Below are positions 41,542-50,234 of a stretch of DNA of 64,000 bases, piece after piece; the stretch's first letter is position 1, and each line of letters begins with the position of its first letter. The DNA lies in contig NZ_CP107785.1 in the NCBI RefSeq assembly GCF_036345915.1, positions 1,798,001-1,862,000 of the forward strand, written 5' to 3'. Made by a program: the position numbers and the translations under genes. This DNA comes from Nocardia sp. NBC_00565 (GTDB taxonomy: Bacteria > Actinomycetota > Actinomycetes > Mycobacteriales > Mycobacteriaceae). Under the pieces are notes generated by a model, which worked only from the letters and a program-made list of their open reading frames with translations, was not told the origin of the DNA and ran no database searches.

Positions 41542-42854
41542 CGCGCGTGCCTTCCCCTTGTTTCAGCGTTGTTCGATTCCCCGAGCACGGCTCTGTGTTC
41601 GTCGGAGAGCACGGCTCTATGTTCGTCGGAGAGCACGGCTCCGTGCAAAGTTGGTAGTGGATAGATCAGTTCGCCGCCCCATTCGGCGATATGGCGCAGC
41701 TGTGCGGTGATCTCGGCCTCGAGGTTCCACGGCAGCACCAGCACCACATCGGGTCGATCGAGATCGATGCGTGCTGTCGGGTAGATCGGGATTCGTGTGC
41801 CAGGGGTGAATCGACCGTGCTTATAGGGATTTCGGTCGACCGTGTAGCTCAGCAGGTCGGGGCGGATTCCGCAGTAGTTGAGCAGCGTGTTGCCCTTGCC
41901 CGGTGCACCGTAGCCGACCACCCGCTTGCCCTGCGCGCGTGCGTCGAGCAGGAAGCGCAGCAGTTCGTGGCGGACCCGTTGCGCGCTGGTCTCGAGGTGC
42001 CGGTAGCCCTCGGGCCGGTGCAGGCCCGCGGCCGCCTCGCGGCGCAACACCTCGTGCACCCGGTCGCTCGGCGCGTCCGCGACCGCCTCGGGGCGGGCCC
42101 ACAGCCGGATCGAACCGCCGTGGGTGGCAACCAATTCGACATCCACCACGGCCAAGCCCGCGGTGGCCAGCGCACGCTGGGCCGAGAGCACGGTGTAGTA
42201 CTGGAAATGCTCGTGGTAGATCGTGTCGAACTGGCCCAGTTCCATCAGGTTCAGCGCATGGTGCACCTCGATCGAGAGCCAGCCGTCATCGGCCATCAGT
42301 TCGCGCAGCGCGCGGGTGAATCCGCGCAGGTCGGGGACGTGCGCGTAGACATTGTTGGCGACGACCAGGTCCGCTGGTCCGTGCTGCGCGCGGATCCGTT
42401 TGGCGAATTCCTCGTCGAGGAACGCCGTTTCGGTCGGCACCCCGATCTCCCGCGCGGCGGCACCGACATTCACCGAGGGCTCGATGCCCAGGCACGGGAT
42501 CCCCGCGGCGACCACGTGGCGCAGCAGGTAGCCGTCGTTGCTGGCGGCCTCGACTACGAGTGAATCCGCATTCAGGTTAAGCCTTTTGATAGCATCCGTG
42601 ACAAATACCTCGGCATGCCTTACCCAGCTATCGGAATATGACGCGAAATACGCGTATTCCGTGAAGGTTTCCTCCGGAGTGATCAGTGCGGGGATCTGCA
42701 ACAGTAGGCAGTCCTCGCAAACCCGCAGATGGAGCGGGTAGGTCGGTTCGGGGAGGTCGAGTTCGTCCACTGCCAGGAATTTTTCGCAGGGTGGGGTGGC
42801 ACCGAGGTCCAGCACGCTCGCGAGACGTTCGGAATCACAAAGCCGACAACGCAT
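41538..42854 (-). CDS. Sugar C-methyltransferase (NovU/TylCIII-like)
   Basis: A 438-residue SAM enzyme. The N-terminal zinc site has C-R-L-C and C-E-D-C, then V-V-E-A-A-S-N-D-G-Y (SAM motif I), H-V-P-D-L, E-H-F-Q-Y-Y-T (active-site His-Glu region) and the C-terminal K-R-V-V-G-Y-G-A-P-G-K-G-N-T. It methylates a carbon of a 4-keto nucleotide sugar. Two oddities: codons for about residues 60-100 are unusually AT-rich, and the tail holds an eight-residue tandem repeat (A-V-L-S-D-E-H-R). It heads the four-gene minus-strand operon. Confidence 0.87.
   Translation of the reverse strand: MRCRLCDSERLASVLDLGATPPCEKFLAVDELDLPEPTYPLHLRVCEDCLLLQIPALITPEETFTEYAYFASYSDSWVRHAEVFVTDAIKRLNLNADSLVVEAASNDGYLLRHVVAAGIPCLGIEPSVNVGAAAREIGVPTETAFLDEEFAKRIRAQHGPADLVVANNVYAHVPDLRGFTRALRELMADDGWLSIEVHHALNLMELGQFDTIYHEHFQYYTVLSAQRALATAGLAVVDVELVATHGGSIRLWARPEAVADAPSDRVHEVLRREAAAGLHRPEGYRHLETSAQRVRHELLRFLLDARAQGKRVVGYGAPGKGNTLLNYCGIRPDLLSYTVDRNPYKHGRFTPGTRIPIYPTARIDLDRPDVVLVLPWNLEAEITAQLRHIAEWGGELIYPLPTLHGAVLSDEHRAVLSDEHRAVLGESNNAETRGRHAR
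41583..41646 (-). repeat. 24-bp tandem repeat in the methyltransferase 3' end
   Basis: Units at 41583-41606 and 41607-41630 differ at one base, and a 16-base third copy follows to 41646. The unit keeps frame (8 residues, AVLSDEHR), so it can expand or shrink by slippage without breaking the gene. Confidence 0.8.
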
Positions 42855-43343
42855 ACAGGCCCCCTGTCTCCTGCCGAGTGGGTTGCCGGGCGAACTACCG
42901 GCACGCCAATCACGTCGGCGCGATCAAGTGAGACGTTACAACGAATGGCTTGCGTATGGCCTATGAAATCGATTGGGCGGTAGCGGTTTCCGGACGTTTT
43001 TCGAGGCGTTCGAACCGATAGCATCCGGCTGGCAAACAATACTGTTGGGGGTGGCGCCCCCAACGCCACTTCCGGATGGTGCTGGCGCGAGTGCGTCACC
43101 TGCCGACTTTCCTCGGGTCGCAGTTCGGTCATGGGTCAGGAAAACCGACCGTCCGCATGTTGGCTACTCCGTGGAATACCTTGCGGCACTTTCTATTCGG
43201 TATGTGAAACGGATTGTGTTCTGTAACAATCGCCTTCTGGCCGCCGACTGAAGGAACACCCTGTGCGGTCAGTATCGCGTCGTGGGGACCGGTCGACGGG
43301 GATCGGGGGCAACGAAATTCTCCCAGGGGGAGGTGCGTGTTCA
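42855..43343. other. 489-bp divergent regulatory region before wcaJ-like gene
   Basis: No gene is convincing. It contains a strong hairpin, GTTGGGGG (43044-43051) with CCCCCAAC (43057-43064), and a weaker inverted repeat, GATTGT (43212-43217) with ACAATC (43226-43231). It is locally AT-richer than the surroundings and must hold the promoters of the methyltransferase operon and of the initiating transferase. Confidence 0.5.
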
Positions 43344-44858
43344 ATGAGCTTCGAGCTCACCGACGATGACGACCTGGACGTCACAGGCCCGTCACGGATA
43401 CTGCCGCGCTCGGAGCGCGAACGCTGGCAGTCAGAGTATGTGCGGCGCCTGGCCACAACGGATTTCGCGGTGATCGCCGCGGCCGTCGGTCTGGCGCAGC
43501 TGATCCGATTCGGTGGTCCCGTCGCGCCGCCGCTGGCGTGGCCGATGCCGTACGAGGTCGGCTACACCGTGGTTTCGGTGTTGCTCGCGCTCGCTTGGCT
43601 TTCCTTCCTGGCCGCATGCAATACCCGATCGCCCCAGGTGGTCGGCAGTGGGTCGGAAGAATACCGCCGGTTGGTTTCGGCCACCCTGCGGCTGTTCGGG
43701 GCTTTGGCGATCATGTCGCTGATCTTCCAGATCGAGTTCGCGCGTGGGTATCTCGCGATCGCGTTGCCGCTCGGCCTGTTCGGGCTGATGGCCAGTCGAT
43801 TGCTGTGGCGGCTGCAGGCCAGGCAGCGGCGACGTCGGCAGGGCGAGTACCGGACCTCGGTGCTCGTGGTCGGCTGCGCCGAGGCGGCGCAGGCGATGGC
43901 AACCGCGTTCTCCCGCGACCCGGATTCCGGTTATCAGGTTGTCGGGGTGTGCATTCCGGATGGCGGTGCAGGCACCACCGAATACTCGATCCGGGCGTCC
44001 GGGCGATCGTTCTCGGTGGTCGGCGACGATCGTTCGGTGCTCGACGCGGTGCGCCGCAGCGGGGCCGATACGGTCGCGGTGACGGCGACCGATCACCTCG
44101 GGCCCGTCGAATTGCGTCGGATGGCTTGGGATCTCGACCCGCTCGGCGTGGAATTGATTGTCGCGCCCGGGGTCGTCGATATCGCGGGCACCCGGTTGAC
44201 GAACCGTCAGGTCGCGGGCGTGCCGATGTTACATATCGCCAAGCCGCAGTACGACCGGGCGAAGTCGACCGGCAAGGGGTTCTTCGACGTATGCTTCGCC
44301 GGCGCGGTGCTGTTGGCGATCCTGCCCGTGCTGGTCGGCATCGCGCTGTCGGTGAAGCTGACCAGTGCCGGGCCGGTCTTCTATCGGTCCGAGCGAATCG
44401 GGCGCGGTGGCAAGCCGTTCCAGATGATCAAATTCCGCAGCATGTATCTCGACGCGGATCGCAATGTCGCGGCACTCATCGAGGCCAACGGCGGCAACCC
44501 GGTGTTCTTCAAGATGAAGGACGATCCGCGCATCACTCCGGTCGGCAAGATCATTCGCAAGTTCAGCCTCGACGAGCTACCGCAGTTCCTCAATGTGCTG
44601 CGCGGCGAGATGAGCGTGGTCGGCCCGCGCCCGCAGGTGCAGCGCGAGGTCGACACCTACGACGGCAATATGCGGCGCAGGCTGCTGGTCAAACCGGGCG
44701 TCACCGGTCTGTGGCAGGTGAGCGGGCGTTCGGATCTGTCGCTGGAGGATGCGGTGCGGCTGGACCTGTCCTATGTCGAGAACTGGTCGATGATCCTGGA
44801 TCTGCTGTTGATCGCCAAGACCATCGGCGCCGTCGCGCGCGGCGAGGGCGCCTACTGA
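43344..44858 (+). CDS. WcaJ-like polyprenyl-phosphate sugar-1-phosphate transferase
   Basis: A 504-residue PHPT-type initiating enzyme: four to five N-terminal helices, a Rossmann-like middle (V-L-V-V-G-C-A-E-A-A), a further helix near 335, and the conserved catalytic part (F-D-V-C-F-A-G, then S-A-G-P-V-F-Y-R-S-E-R-I-G, K-F-R-S-M, S-L-D-E-L-P-Q-F-L-N-V and S-V-V-G-P-R-P). It loads the first sugar phosphate onto undecaprenyl phosphate, starting the repeat unit. GGGGGAGG ending 8-10 bases before ATG 43344 fixes the start over the GTG at 43263. Confidence 0.92.
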   Translation: MSFELTDDDDLDVTGPSRILPRSERERWQSEYVRRLATTDFAVIAAAVGLAQLIRFGGPVAPPLAWPMPYEVGYTVVSVLLALAWLSFLAACNTRSPQVVGSGSEEYRRLVSATLRLFGALAIMSLIFQIEFARGYLAIALPLGLFGLMASRLLWRLQARQRRRRQGEYRTSVLVVGCAEAAQAMATAFSRDPDSGYQVVGVCIPDGGAGTTEYSIRASGRSFSVVGDDRSVLDAVRRSGADTVAVTATDHLGPVELRRMAWDLDPLGVELIVAPGVVDIAGTRLTNRQVAGVPMLHIAKPQYDRAKSTGKGFFDVCFAGAVLLAILPVLVGIALSVKLTSAGPVFYRSERIGRGGKPFQMIKFRSMYLDADRNVAALIEANGGNPVFFKMKDDPRITPVGKIIRKFSLDELPQFLNVLRGEMSVVGPRPQVQREVDTYDGNMRRRLLVKPGVTGLWQVSGRSDLSLEDAVRLDLSYVENWSMILDLLLIAKTIGAVARGEGAY

Positions 44859-44865
44859 TCCGTAC

Positions 44866-45528
44866 TCACGAGGGGCGGCGTGCCGGGAACTCGGCGGCGA
44901 GTTCGGCGAAGACCGCGGTGTTCAGCGCGAAGGCGTGCTGTCCCTCGTCGATTACCCGACGCCGCTCCAGATCATCGAGTGGCAGCTGATCGAGCTGTCC
45001 GCGGTATTCGCGTTTGAAGGCGGCGGGGTTGCCGACGCCGTCGAAGACGTAGAAGCGGACGCCGTCGCCGCGGTGCGGGAGGTCCCACAGCTTCTCGGCG
45101 GTGCCGCGGATGACCTGCCCGCCCGAGAGGTCGCCGAGATAGCGGGTGTAGTGGTGGGCGATGTACCCGGCGGGCCAGTCGCGGGCGCACTCATCGATGC
45201 GGGCGGCGTAGGCGGCCGTGGCGGGCAGCGCCTCCAGCGCGTTGCGCCAGTCGGGGCCGATCAGGTGGGTCAGGTCGCGTTCCAGCTCGGCGGTTCTGGC
45301 CAGTTCTGGGCGGATGAAGGGGCCCGCGACCGGGTCGTCGGCCAGGCAGTCCCAGCGGGCTTCCAGCGCGCGGTAGATGAACCACAACTGAGCGGTGTAG
45401 CGGTGGTAGGAGTCGATGCCGAGTGCGCCGCCGAGCATGTCGCTGATGAACGAGGAATTCTCGGCCTCGTTGTGCTGCTGCTCGGTAGCGGTGCGGATCG
45501 CCGTGGAGAACGGGATCGTATCCGACAT
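44866..45528 (-). CDS. Biliverdin-producing heme oxygenase
   Basis: A 220-residue HmuO-like enzyme. His19 (T-E-Q-Q-H-N-E-A-E-N) is the proximal heme ligand position, and the distal helix has L-G-D-L-S-G-G-Q. It opens heme to biliverdin, CO and iron, usually to gain iron. GAGGTGG precedes the ATG at 45526-45528. I could not confirm an iron-regulator box upstream. The convergent WcaJ gene ends 7 bases away. Confidence 0.93.
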   Translation of the reverse strand: MSDTIPFSTAIRTATEQQHNEAENSSFISDMLGGALGIDSYHRYTAQLWFIYRALEARWDCLADDPVAGPFIRPELARTAELERDLTHLIGPDWRNALEALPATAAYAARIDECARDWPAGYIAHHYTRYLGDLSGGQVIRGTAEKLWDLPHRGDGVRFYVFDGVGNPAAFKREYRGQLDQLPLDDLERRRVIDEGQHAFALNTAVFAELAAEFPARRPS

Positions 45529-45620
45529 TCCTGAACCACCTCACTATCGCGGACAGGGTCTTTGGGCACCCTAATTAACGGGTACAACCATACCGGCTCA
45601 CCCTGGCAGCCAGGCGAGCA

Positions 45621-47156
45621 TCATGATCGACGGCGGGATTCGCGACGCAGCGAAACGCGCGGGCGGCGTCGGCGCACGATGACCGGCCGACGGATCGAGC
45701 CGAACCGGCTCATGATCCGCGGTCTGCGCACGGTGCGGTCGATCCACTCGCCGAGGGTCACCCCCGCCGCCAGCGCGCAGCCGACGCCGACCGCGGCGAG
45801 CATCTGGTTGGCTCCGATCAGCAGTTCGTCGTTGAGCAGCGCGTAGAGCCCGCGATACACCTTGAGACCCGGTAGCAGCGGGGTGATGCCCGCAAGTGCG
45901 ACGACCAGTGGGGGAGTCAGCGCCCGCCGCGCCATCAGACCACCGGCCAGCCCGACCAGTGTCGCCGCCACCGCGGAGGAGATCACCGGGCCGAAGCCGA
46001 GGTGCTGCACGAGCAGAAAACAGATCGTGCCCGCCGCGCCGCCGAACGCCGCCGCGGTGAGTGCGCGCCGCTCGGCGTAGCAGGCCAGGGCGAAGGCCAG
46101 CGCGGCCACCGCACCGGCCGCGATCTTGACCGGCAGATCGGCGACATCCTGCCCGGAAGTCAGATAGACCGGCGGCACCGTGGCACCGGCGAACTCGCCG
46201 ACCCGCAGCGCCAGCGCGATGCCCGCGATGATGCCGCCGGTCATCATCAGCACCTCGAGCATGCGCGCGGTGGCAGTGATCGGCGCGCCGGTTATCGCAT
46301 CCTGCACCGCGCCGACCAGCTGCAATCCACTGAGCAGCACGGTGATTCCGGCAGCGATGATGAGTGTCGGATCGACATCGATGTGCAGTGTCGCCGCCAG
46401 CGTCGCCAGCAGTAGCGCCGGTGTCGCGGCGATCGCGCCGCCCACCACATGCTGGAAGAAGAACGGCAGGCCATAGCGATTCAGGACGCGATTGGCGCGG
46501 TCGATCGCCAGCGTGGTGCCGAAACTGATCACGGCGACGAGCCAGCCGCCGCCGAGCAGGGCCGCGATCGCTGCGGCGAGCAGGGACCAGCCGAAGGTCG
46601 CGGTCCAGCGGTGGTACGGGTGCGGCGCGGTGGTGATCGCGTCCAGCATGGTCCGCGCGTGCTCCGGCGGAACGACCTCGTTGCGGATGCGGCGGGTGAG
46701 CCGGTCGACCGCGGCGAGGCGGGTGAGGTCCAGGGATCGGTACTTCACGACCCGCATGGTGCTCGCGGGCGGCAGCAGCGGACCGCGGTCGGCCCAGATC
46801 CTGATCGCGTCGTAGGTGACATCGATATCGCAGCGGGACAGGCCGTAGGTGGCGGCGATGAAGCGCACCTGGGTGGTGGTGTCGATGACACCAGTGCCCG
46901 AGGCCAGCACCACCTCACCGACGCGCACCGCCAGATCGAGGACCTCCGCGACCCTGGCGTCGTCGCCGAGATCGATCGGCCGCAGCGGTGTCGGGGCCGC
47001 GACGATGGTGTCGGCGGTGGCCTGGCGGTCCGCGACCAGGAGCCCGACCGCATGACTGACCACGGGAATGCGGAGAAAGCGCGGCCCGCGTCGCCGGCCC
47101 AGGTGATCGACCCGGTCGGTGACGTCGCCTCCTCCCTGAAATGTGTCAGGAGCCAT
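45621..47156 (-). CDS. thrE: ThrE family threonine/serine exporter
   Basis: A 511-residue membrane protein. The N-terminal ThrE domain has A-S-G-T-G-V-I-D-T-T-T and S-R-C-D-I-D-V-T-Y; ten or so helices follow, ending in an Arg-rich cytoplasmic tail. The single-polypeptide form matches Corynebacterium ThrE, which exports threonine and serine by proton antiport. ATG at 47154-47156 chosen; an ATG at 47192 in frame is an alternative. It diverges from the LLM oxidoreductase. Confidence 0.87.
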   Translation of the reverse strand: MAPDTFQGGGDVTDRVDHLGRRRGPRFLRIPVVSHAVGLLVADRQATADTIVAAPTPLRPIDLGDDARVAEVLDLAVRVGEVVLASGTGVIDTTTQVRFIAATYGLSRCDIDVTYDAIRIWADRGPLLPPASTMRVVKYRSLDLTRLAAVDRLTRRIRNEVVPPEHARTMLDAITTAPHPYHRWTATFGWSLLAAAIAALLGGGWLVAVISFGTTLAIDRANRVLNRYGLPFFFQHVVGGAIAATPALLLATLAATLHIDVDPTLIIAAGITVLLSGLQLVGAVQDAITGAPITATARMLEVLMMTGGIIAGIALALRVGEFAGATVPPVYLTSGQDVADLPVKIAAGAVAALAFALACYAERRALTAAAFGGAAGTICFLLVQHLGFGPVISSAVAATLVGLAGGLMARRALTPPLVVALAGITPLLPGLKVYRGLYALLNDELLIGANQMLAAVGVGCALAAGVTLGEWIDRTVRRPRIMSRFGSIRRPVIVRRRRPRVSLRRESRRRS

Positions 47157-47264
47157 GGGGCGAACGTAGTCACCCGGGGCGGGGTTGCGCATCAGCGGTG
47201 GTCGAAGGGGCGTGTCGATGGCTCGATGCGCGCCGGAACTCTTGGGCGGAGCCGGGAAAAGTGG

Positions 47265-47278
47265 TAGAACTTGTTCTA
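47265..47278 (+). promoter_or_regulatory. KstR-type box TAGAACTTGTTCTA
   Basis: The 14 bases match the published KstR consensus TnnAACnnGTTnnA at every fixed position, and are a 6-2-6 perfect palindrome. It lies 48 bp upstream of the LLM oxidoreductase start and about 110 bp from thrE. KstR represses sterol-catabolism genes in mycolate actinomycetes and is released by cholestenoyl-CoA-type ligands. Confidence 0.75.
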
Positions 47279-47325
47279 ATTTGCTGGTTCTTCGGAGCCA
47301 CCCGCAAGCGAATGGGAGCGCGACG

Positions 47326-48180
47326 GTGCGGTACGGAATTGTGTTGTTCACCAGTGACCGGGGTATTACGCCCGCCGATGCGGCCGCGACCGCCGAACAG
47401 GCCGGATTCGACGCGTTCTACGTGCCCGAGCACACCCATATCCCGGTGGTGCGGGCCGCGGCGCATCCGCGCACCGGGGACGCGAGCCTGCCCGACGACC
47501 GGTATCTGCGCACCCTGGACCCCTGGGTCGCGCTCGCCACCGCGGCGGCGGTGACCAGCCGGATCACACTGTCCACGGCGGTCGCGCTACCCGCCGAACA
47601 TCATCCGATCACCCTCGCGAAGACCCTCGCGTCACTGGATCATCTGTCCGGCGGCCGGGTCAGCCTCGGCGTCGGATTCGGGTGGAACACCGACGAGATG
47701 GCGCATCACGGGGTGCCGGCGAACAAGCGCAGGACTGTGTTGCGCGAACATCTGGACGCCATGCGCGCCCTCTGGTCCGAGGAGGAGGCCAGCTTCGCGG
47801 GGCAGTTCGTGAACTTCGGACCGAGCTGGTCCTGGCCCAAGCCGATGCAGAAGCGGATCCCGGTGATCCTCGGCGCGGCCGGGACCGAGCAGTCGTTCAC
47901 CTGGCTGGCCAAGAACGCGGACGGCTGGCTCACCACGCCCACCGAGGACGGGCTCGGCGAGAAGATCGAACTGCTGCGCCGGGTGTGGCGCGAGCACGAG
48001 CGCGAAGGTGATCCGGAGATCATCGCGTTGGCCGGACGCCACGATGCCGCGCAACTCGCGCAGTGGGCCGAACTGGGGGTCACCGAGGCGGTCTTCGGGC
48101 TGCCGGATCGCGATGCCGAGGATGTGCGCGGGTACCTGGGACGGCTTGCCGGGAAGCTGGGCATCGAAGCGGCGGGCTGA
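47326..48180 (+). CDS. F420-dependent LLM class oxidoreductase
   Basis: A 284-residue TIM-barrel luciferase-like protein (G-F-D-A-F-Y-V-P-E-H, then G-R-V-S-L-G-V-G-F-G-W, and N-A-D-G-W-L-T-T-P) of the TIGR03619 type. Such enzymes use F420 or FMN. A KstR box in front suggests a role in sterol breakdown, like the KstR-linked Rv3520c. GGGAG eight bases upstream decides GTG 47326. A strong terminator follows. Confidence 0.87.
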   Translation: MRYGIVLFTSDRGITPADAAATAEQAGFDAFYVPEHTHIPVVRAAAHPRTGDASLPDDRYLRTLDPWVALATAAAVTSRITLSTAVALPAEHHPITLAKTLASLDHLSGGRVSLGVGFGWNTDEMAHHGVPANKRRTVLREHLDAMRALWSEEEASFAGQFVNFGPSWSWPKPMQKRIPVILGAAGTEQSFTWLAKNADGWLTTPTEDGLGEKIELLRRVWREHEREGDPEIIALAGRHDAAQLAQWAELGVTEAVFGLPDRDAEDVRGYLGRLAGKLGIEAAG

Positions 48181-48187
48181 GATAGCC

Positions 48188-48226
48188 GAAAGCCCGCTGA
48201 CACCATTGTGGTGTCAGCGGGCTTTC
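48188..48226. terminator. Bidirectional terminator, perfect 18-bp stem
   Basis: GAAAGCCCGCTGACACCA (48188-48205) pairs perfectly with 48209-48226 across a TTG loop; A- and T-rich ends face both directions. It lies between the convergent LLM and VWA genes. Confidence 0.9.
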
Positions 48227-48234
48227 TCGTAGCG

Positions 48235-50157
48235 CTAGCTCCGTCGCCTGCGTGCGGCGAGCCAGCCGCCGAGCACGCCGAGCACGCCGATGACCGCGAC
48301 ACCGATGACGGCGATCACGATCAAGGCCGTGGACGACTTCGACTCCGACGCCGCCGATTCCGCCGCCGCGGTGGCAGTCCCCGGAGTGCGGCTGGTCGGG
48401 ACCTTTGCGCCGGTAGAGTTCTCGCCGAATACGCCGTCGCCCACCGTGGTCGCGTACGTCGGGCCGCTTTCCGTAGCGCCGGTCACGGTGAGATTCAATT
48501 GCACTGATACCGGCGTGTTGATGCCCTTGTCGGTGAAGTTCGAGCCGAGCTTCACCGCGATGTAGTACCAGCCCGCCACCGCCTCTTTGCGGGGATCGAG
48601 CGCATCGGATTTGCGGTTGTTGTACCGAATCGGCACGGTGCCCATCGCCTTGTTCGTCGGCAGCACGGTGTCGCTGCCGGTGTAGGAGGCGAAGTCCGAG
48701 TCGATTGCCTCGCGGATCGGGTTGTAGAGGGTGGTGCGGACACTGGAGATGTTGTCGACGCCGTGCCGGCCGTTGCCGCCGTAGTGGACTCGGTACGCCA
48801 GTCCTTGGCCCCAATCCAGCTTGACCCGATAGAACACGAACTCACCCTGCTGCATGGTGTCGGTGTAGCGGCCGCTGCCGGGCAGGGTGCTGGCCGCTGT
48901 GAAGGACGGGCCGCCGGAGACGGGGGTGCCCGCACCGCTCGGCTCGGTGAAAGCCGTGAACGGCGCAACCGCGACCGGACCGGCGTCGGTCACCGCGGGT
49001 TCGATGCCGACCAGCAGCTCGATCGGAAGTCGTTCCGGCACACCGGCGGATACTCGATCCCAGGTCAGCTGGAAGTAGTAGCGGCCGCCGCCCTTGCACT
49101 TATCGGAGCTGCCGCTGGTGGGTTGCTTGGTCGCGCCGTCGAACGCCTCGGCCACCGTGAGTGCGACGCCGTCGCTGGAGCTGGTCGCCTGCTCGAATTC
49201 GAAGGCATTGCAGTCTTGGCCGTCTGCGTCGTAGATCCGCAGCTGCAGTGTGTTCATATCCTCGGTCGCGGGGATATCGGGCAGACGCGGGAAGGACAGG
49301 GTGCCGCTGAAGTAGGCGGTCGCTCCGGCCGGGACATCGACTGCCCAGTAACGCTTTTCCTTCTGACCGAGGGTGTCCAAATACTGACCCGGGGTGGCCA
49401 CCGGAGCGGTGTCGTATTTTCCGGTGCCCGTGATCGGGGTACCGACCGCCTTGTAGTTGCGCAGTGCGGCGGAGCTCACGCGCGGCAGGGTCCGCTCCAG
49501 TGCGGGGCCGTCGGCGGCGTCGCTGTACGTGCCGCCGGTCGCCTGCGCCATGCAGGTGAGTTGGGCGCGGGCCTTGGCGTCCACGGCGAAACCGATCGCG
49601 TGCACCACCAGATCGAGCCCCTGTTGCTTCAATTCCCGTGCCACCTCGCAGGGATCGGGCGGGGAGCAGGTGTCGTCGCCGTCGGAAACCAGCACGATGG
49701 AGCGCGGTCCGGACTTCGGGAGGGTGCCGGCGGCTTGGCGCAGTGCGGTACCCATCGGCGTCCAGCCGCTGGCCTTGATCCCGTCGACGGCACTGGTCAA
49801 TGCGGTCCGGTCGAGAGTTTCGGGTTTGTGCAGGACCTGCACGTCACGGCAGCCGGAGGTCTTCTCCGCCTCGGTGTTTCCGGTGCTCGTGCCGTAAACG
49901 GTAAGTCCCACTTTGGATTCGGCGGGTGCGGTGCCGACGAACGAACGGACGGCACTCTTCGCGGCGTCCATCATGGTGCCCGCCGGATCAGGTCGCTGCA
50001 TGGAGCCGGAGGCATCCAGGATGAGCATGGTCGGCGCATACTGCGGGGCCTCCGGACTCTGCTGTGCCTGCGCGGGTAACGCGGCCACGGAGAGCCCGAT
50101 CAACCCCGCGGCGGCCGCCGCGGTGAATCGGGTAATGCGTTGGGTGAATCTCGACAT
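48235..50157 (-). CDS. Secreted, membrane-anchored VWA-domain protein
   Basis: A 640-residue protein: signal peptide (~1-31), then a von Willebrand A domain with an intact MIDAS start D-A-S-G-S (Asp48, Ser50, Ser52), T-P-M-G-T and S-D-G-D-D. A long beta-rich part without recognised family follows, and a C-terminal transmembrane helix with an R-R-R-R stop-transfer end. It is probably a metal-dependent adhesion or protein-interaction module on the cell surface. A hairpin (GCTTCG 50177-50182 with CGAAGC 50187-50192) lies just upstream of its start. Confidence 0.85.
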   Translation of the reverse strand: MSRFTQRITRFTAAAAAGLIGLSVAALPAQAQQSPEAPQYAPTMLILDASGSMQRPDPAGTMMDAAKSAVRSFVGTAPAESKVGLTVYGTSTGNTEAEKTSGCRDVQVLHKPETLDRTALTSAVDGIKASGWTPMGTALRQAAGTLPKSGPRSIVLVSDGDDTCSPPDPCEVARELKQQGLDLVVHAIGFAVDAKARAQLTCMAQATGGTYSDAADGPALERTLPRVSSAALRNYKAVGTPITGTGKYDTAPVATPGQYLDTLGQKEKRYWAVDVPAGATAYFSGTLSFPRLPDIPATEDMNTLQLRIYDADGQDCNAFEFEQATSSSDGVALTVAEAFDGATKQPTSGSSDKCKGGGRYYFQLTWDRVSAGVPERLPIELLVGIEPAVTDAGPVAVAPFTAFTEPSGAGTPVSGGPSFTAASTLPGSGRYTDTMQQGEFVFYRVKLDWGQGLAYRVHYGGNGRHGVDNISSVRTTLYNPIREAIDSDFASYTGSDTVLPTNKAMGTVPIRYNNRKSDALDPRKEAVAGWYYIAVKLGSNFTDKGINTPVSVQLNLTVTGATESGPTYATTVGDGVFGENSTGAKVPTSRTPGTATAAAESAASESKSSTALIVIAVIGVAVIGVLGVLGGWLAARRRRS

Positions 50158-50234
50158 TGCCTCATCTGCTTATTTCGCTTCGATAACGAAGCAGACGTTA
50201 CCCACATAAGGCGAGTGTTCCCATTGCTGAACGT

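Noticed and set aside
42973..43251. 92-codon frame in the gap before the WcaJ-like gene
   Set aside because: No ribosome site, no conserved pattern, and it contains the strong hairpin. Treated as regulatory DNA.
45529..45600. Possible iron-regulator (DtxR/IdeR) box before heme oxygenase
   Set aside because: TTAATTAGGGTGCCC-like sequence matches only part of the 19-bp consensus and is not symmetrical enough.
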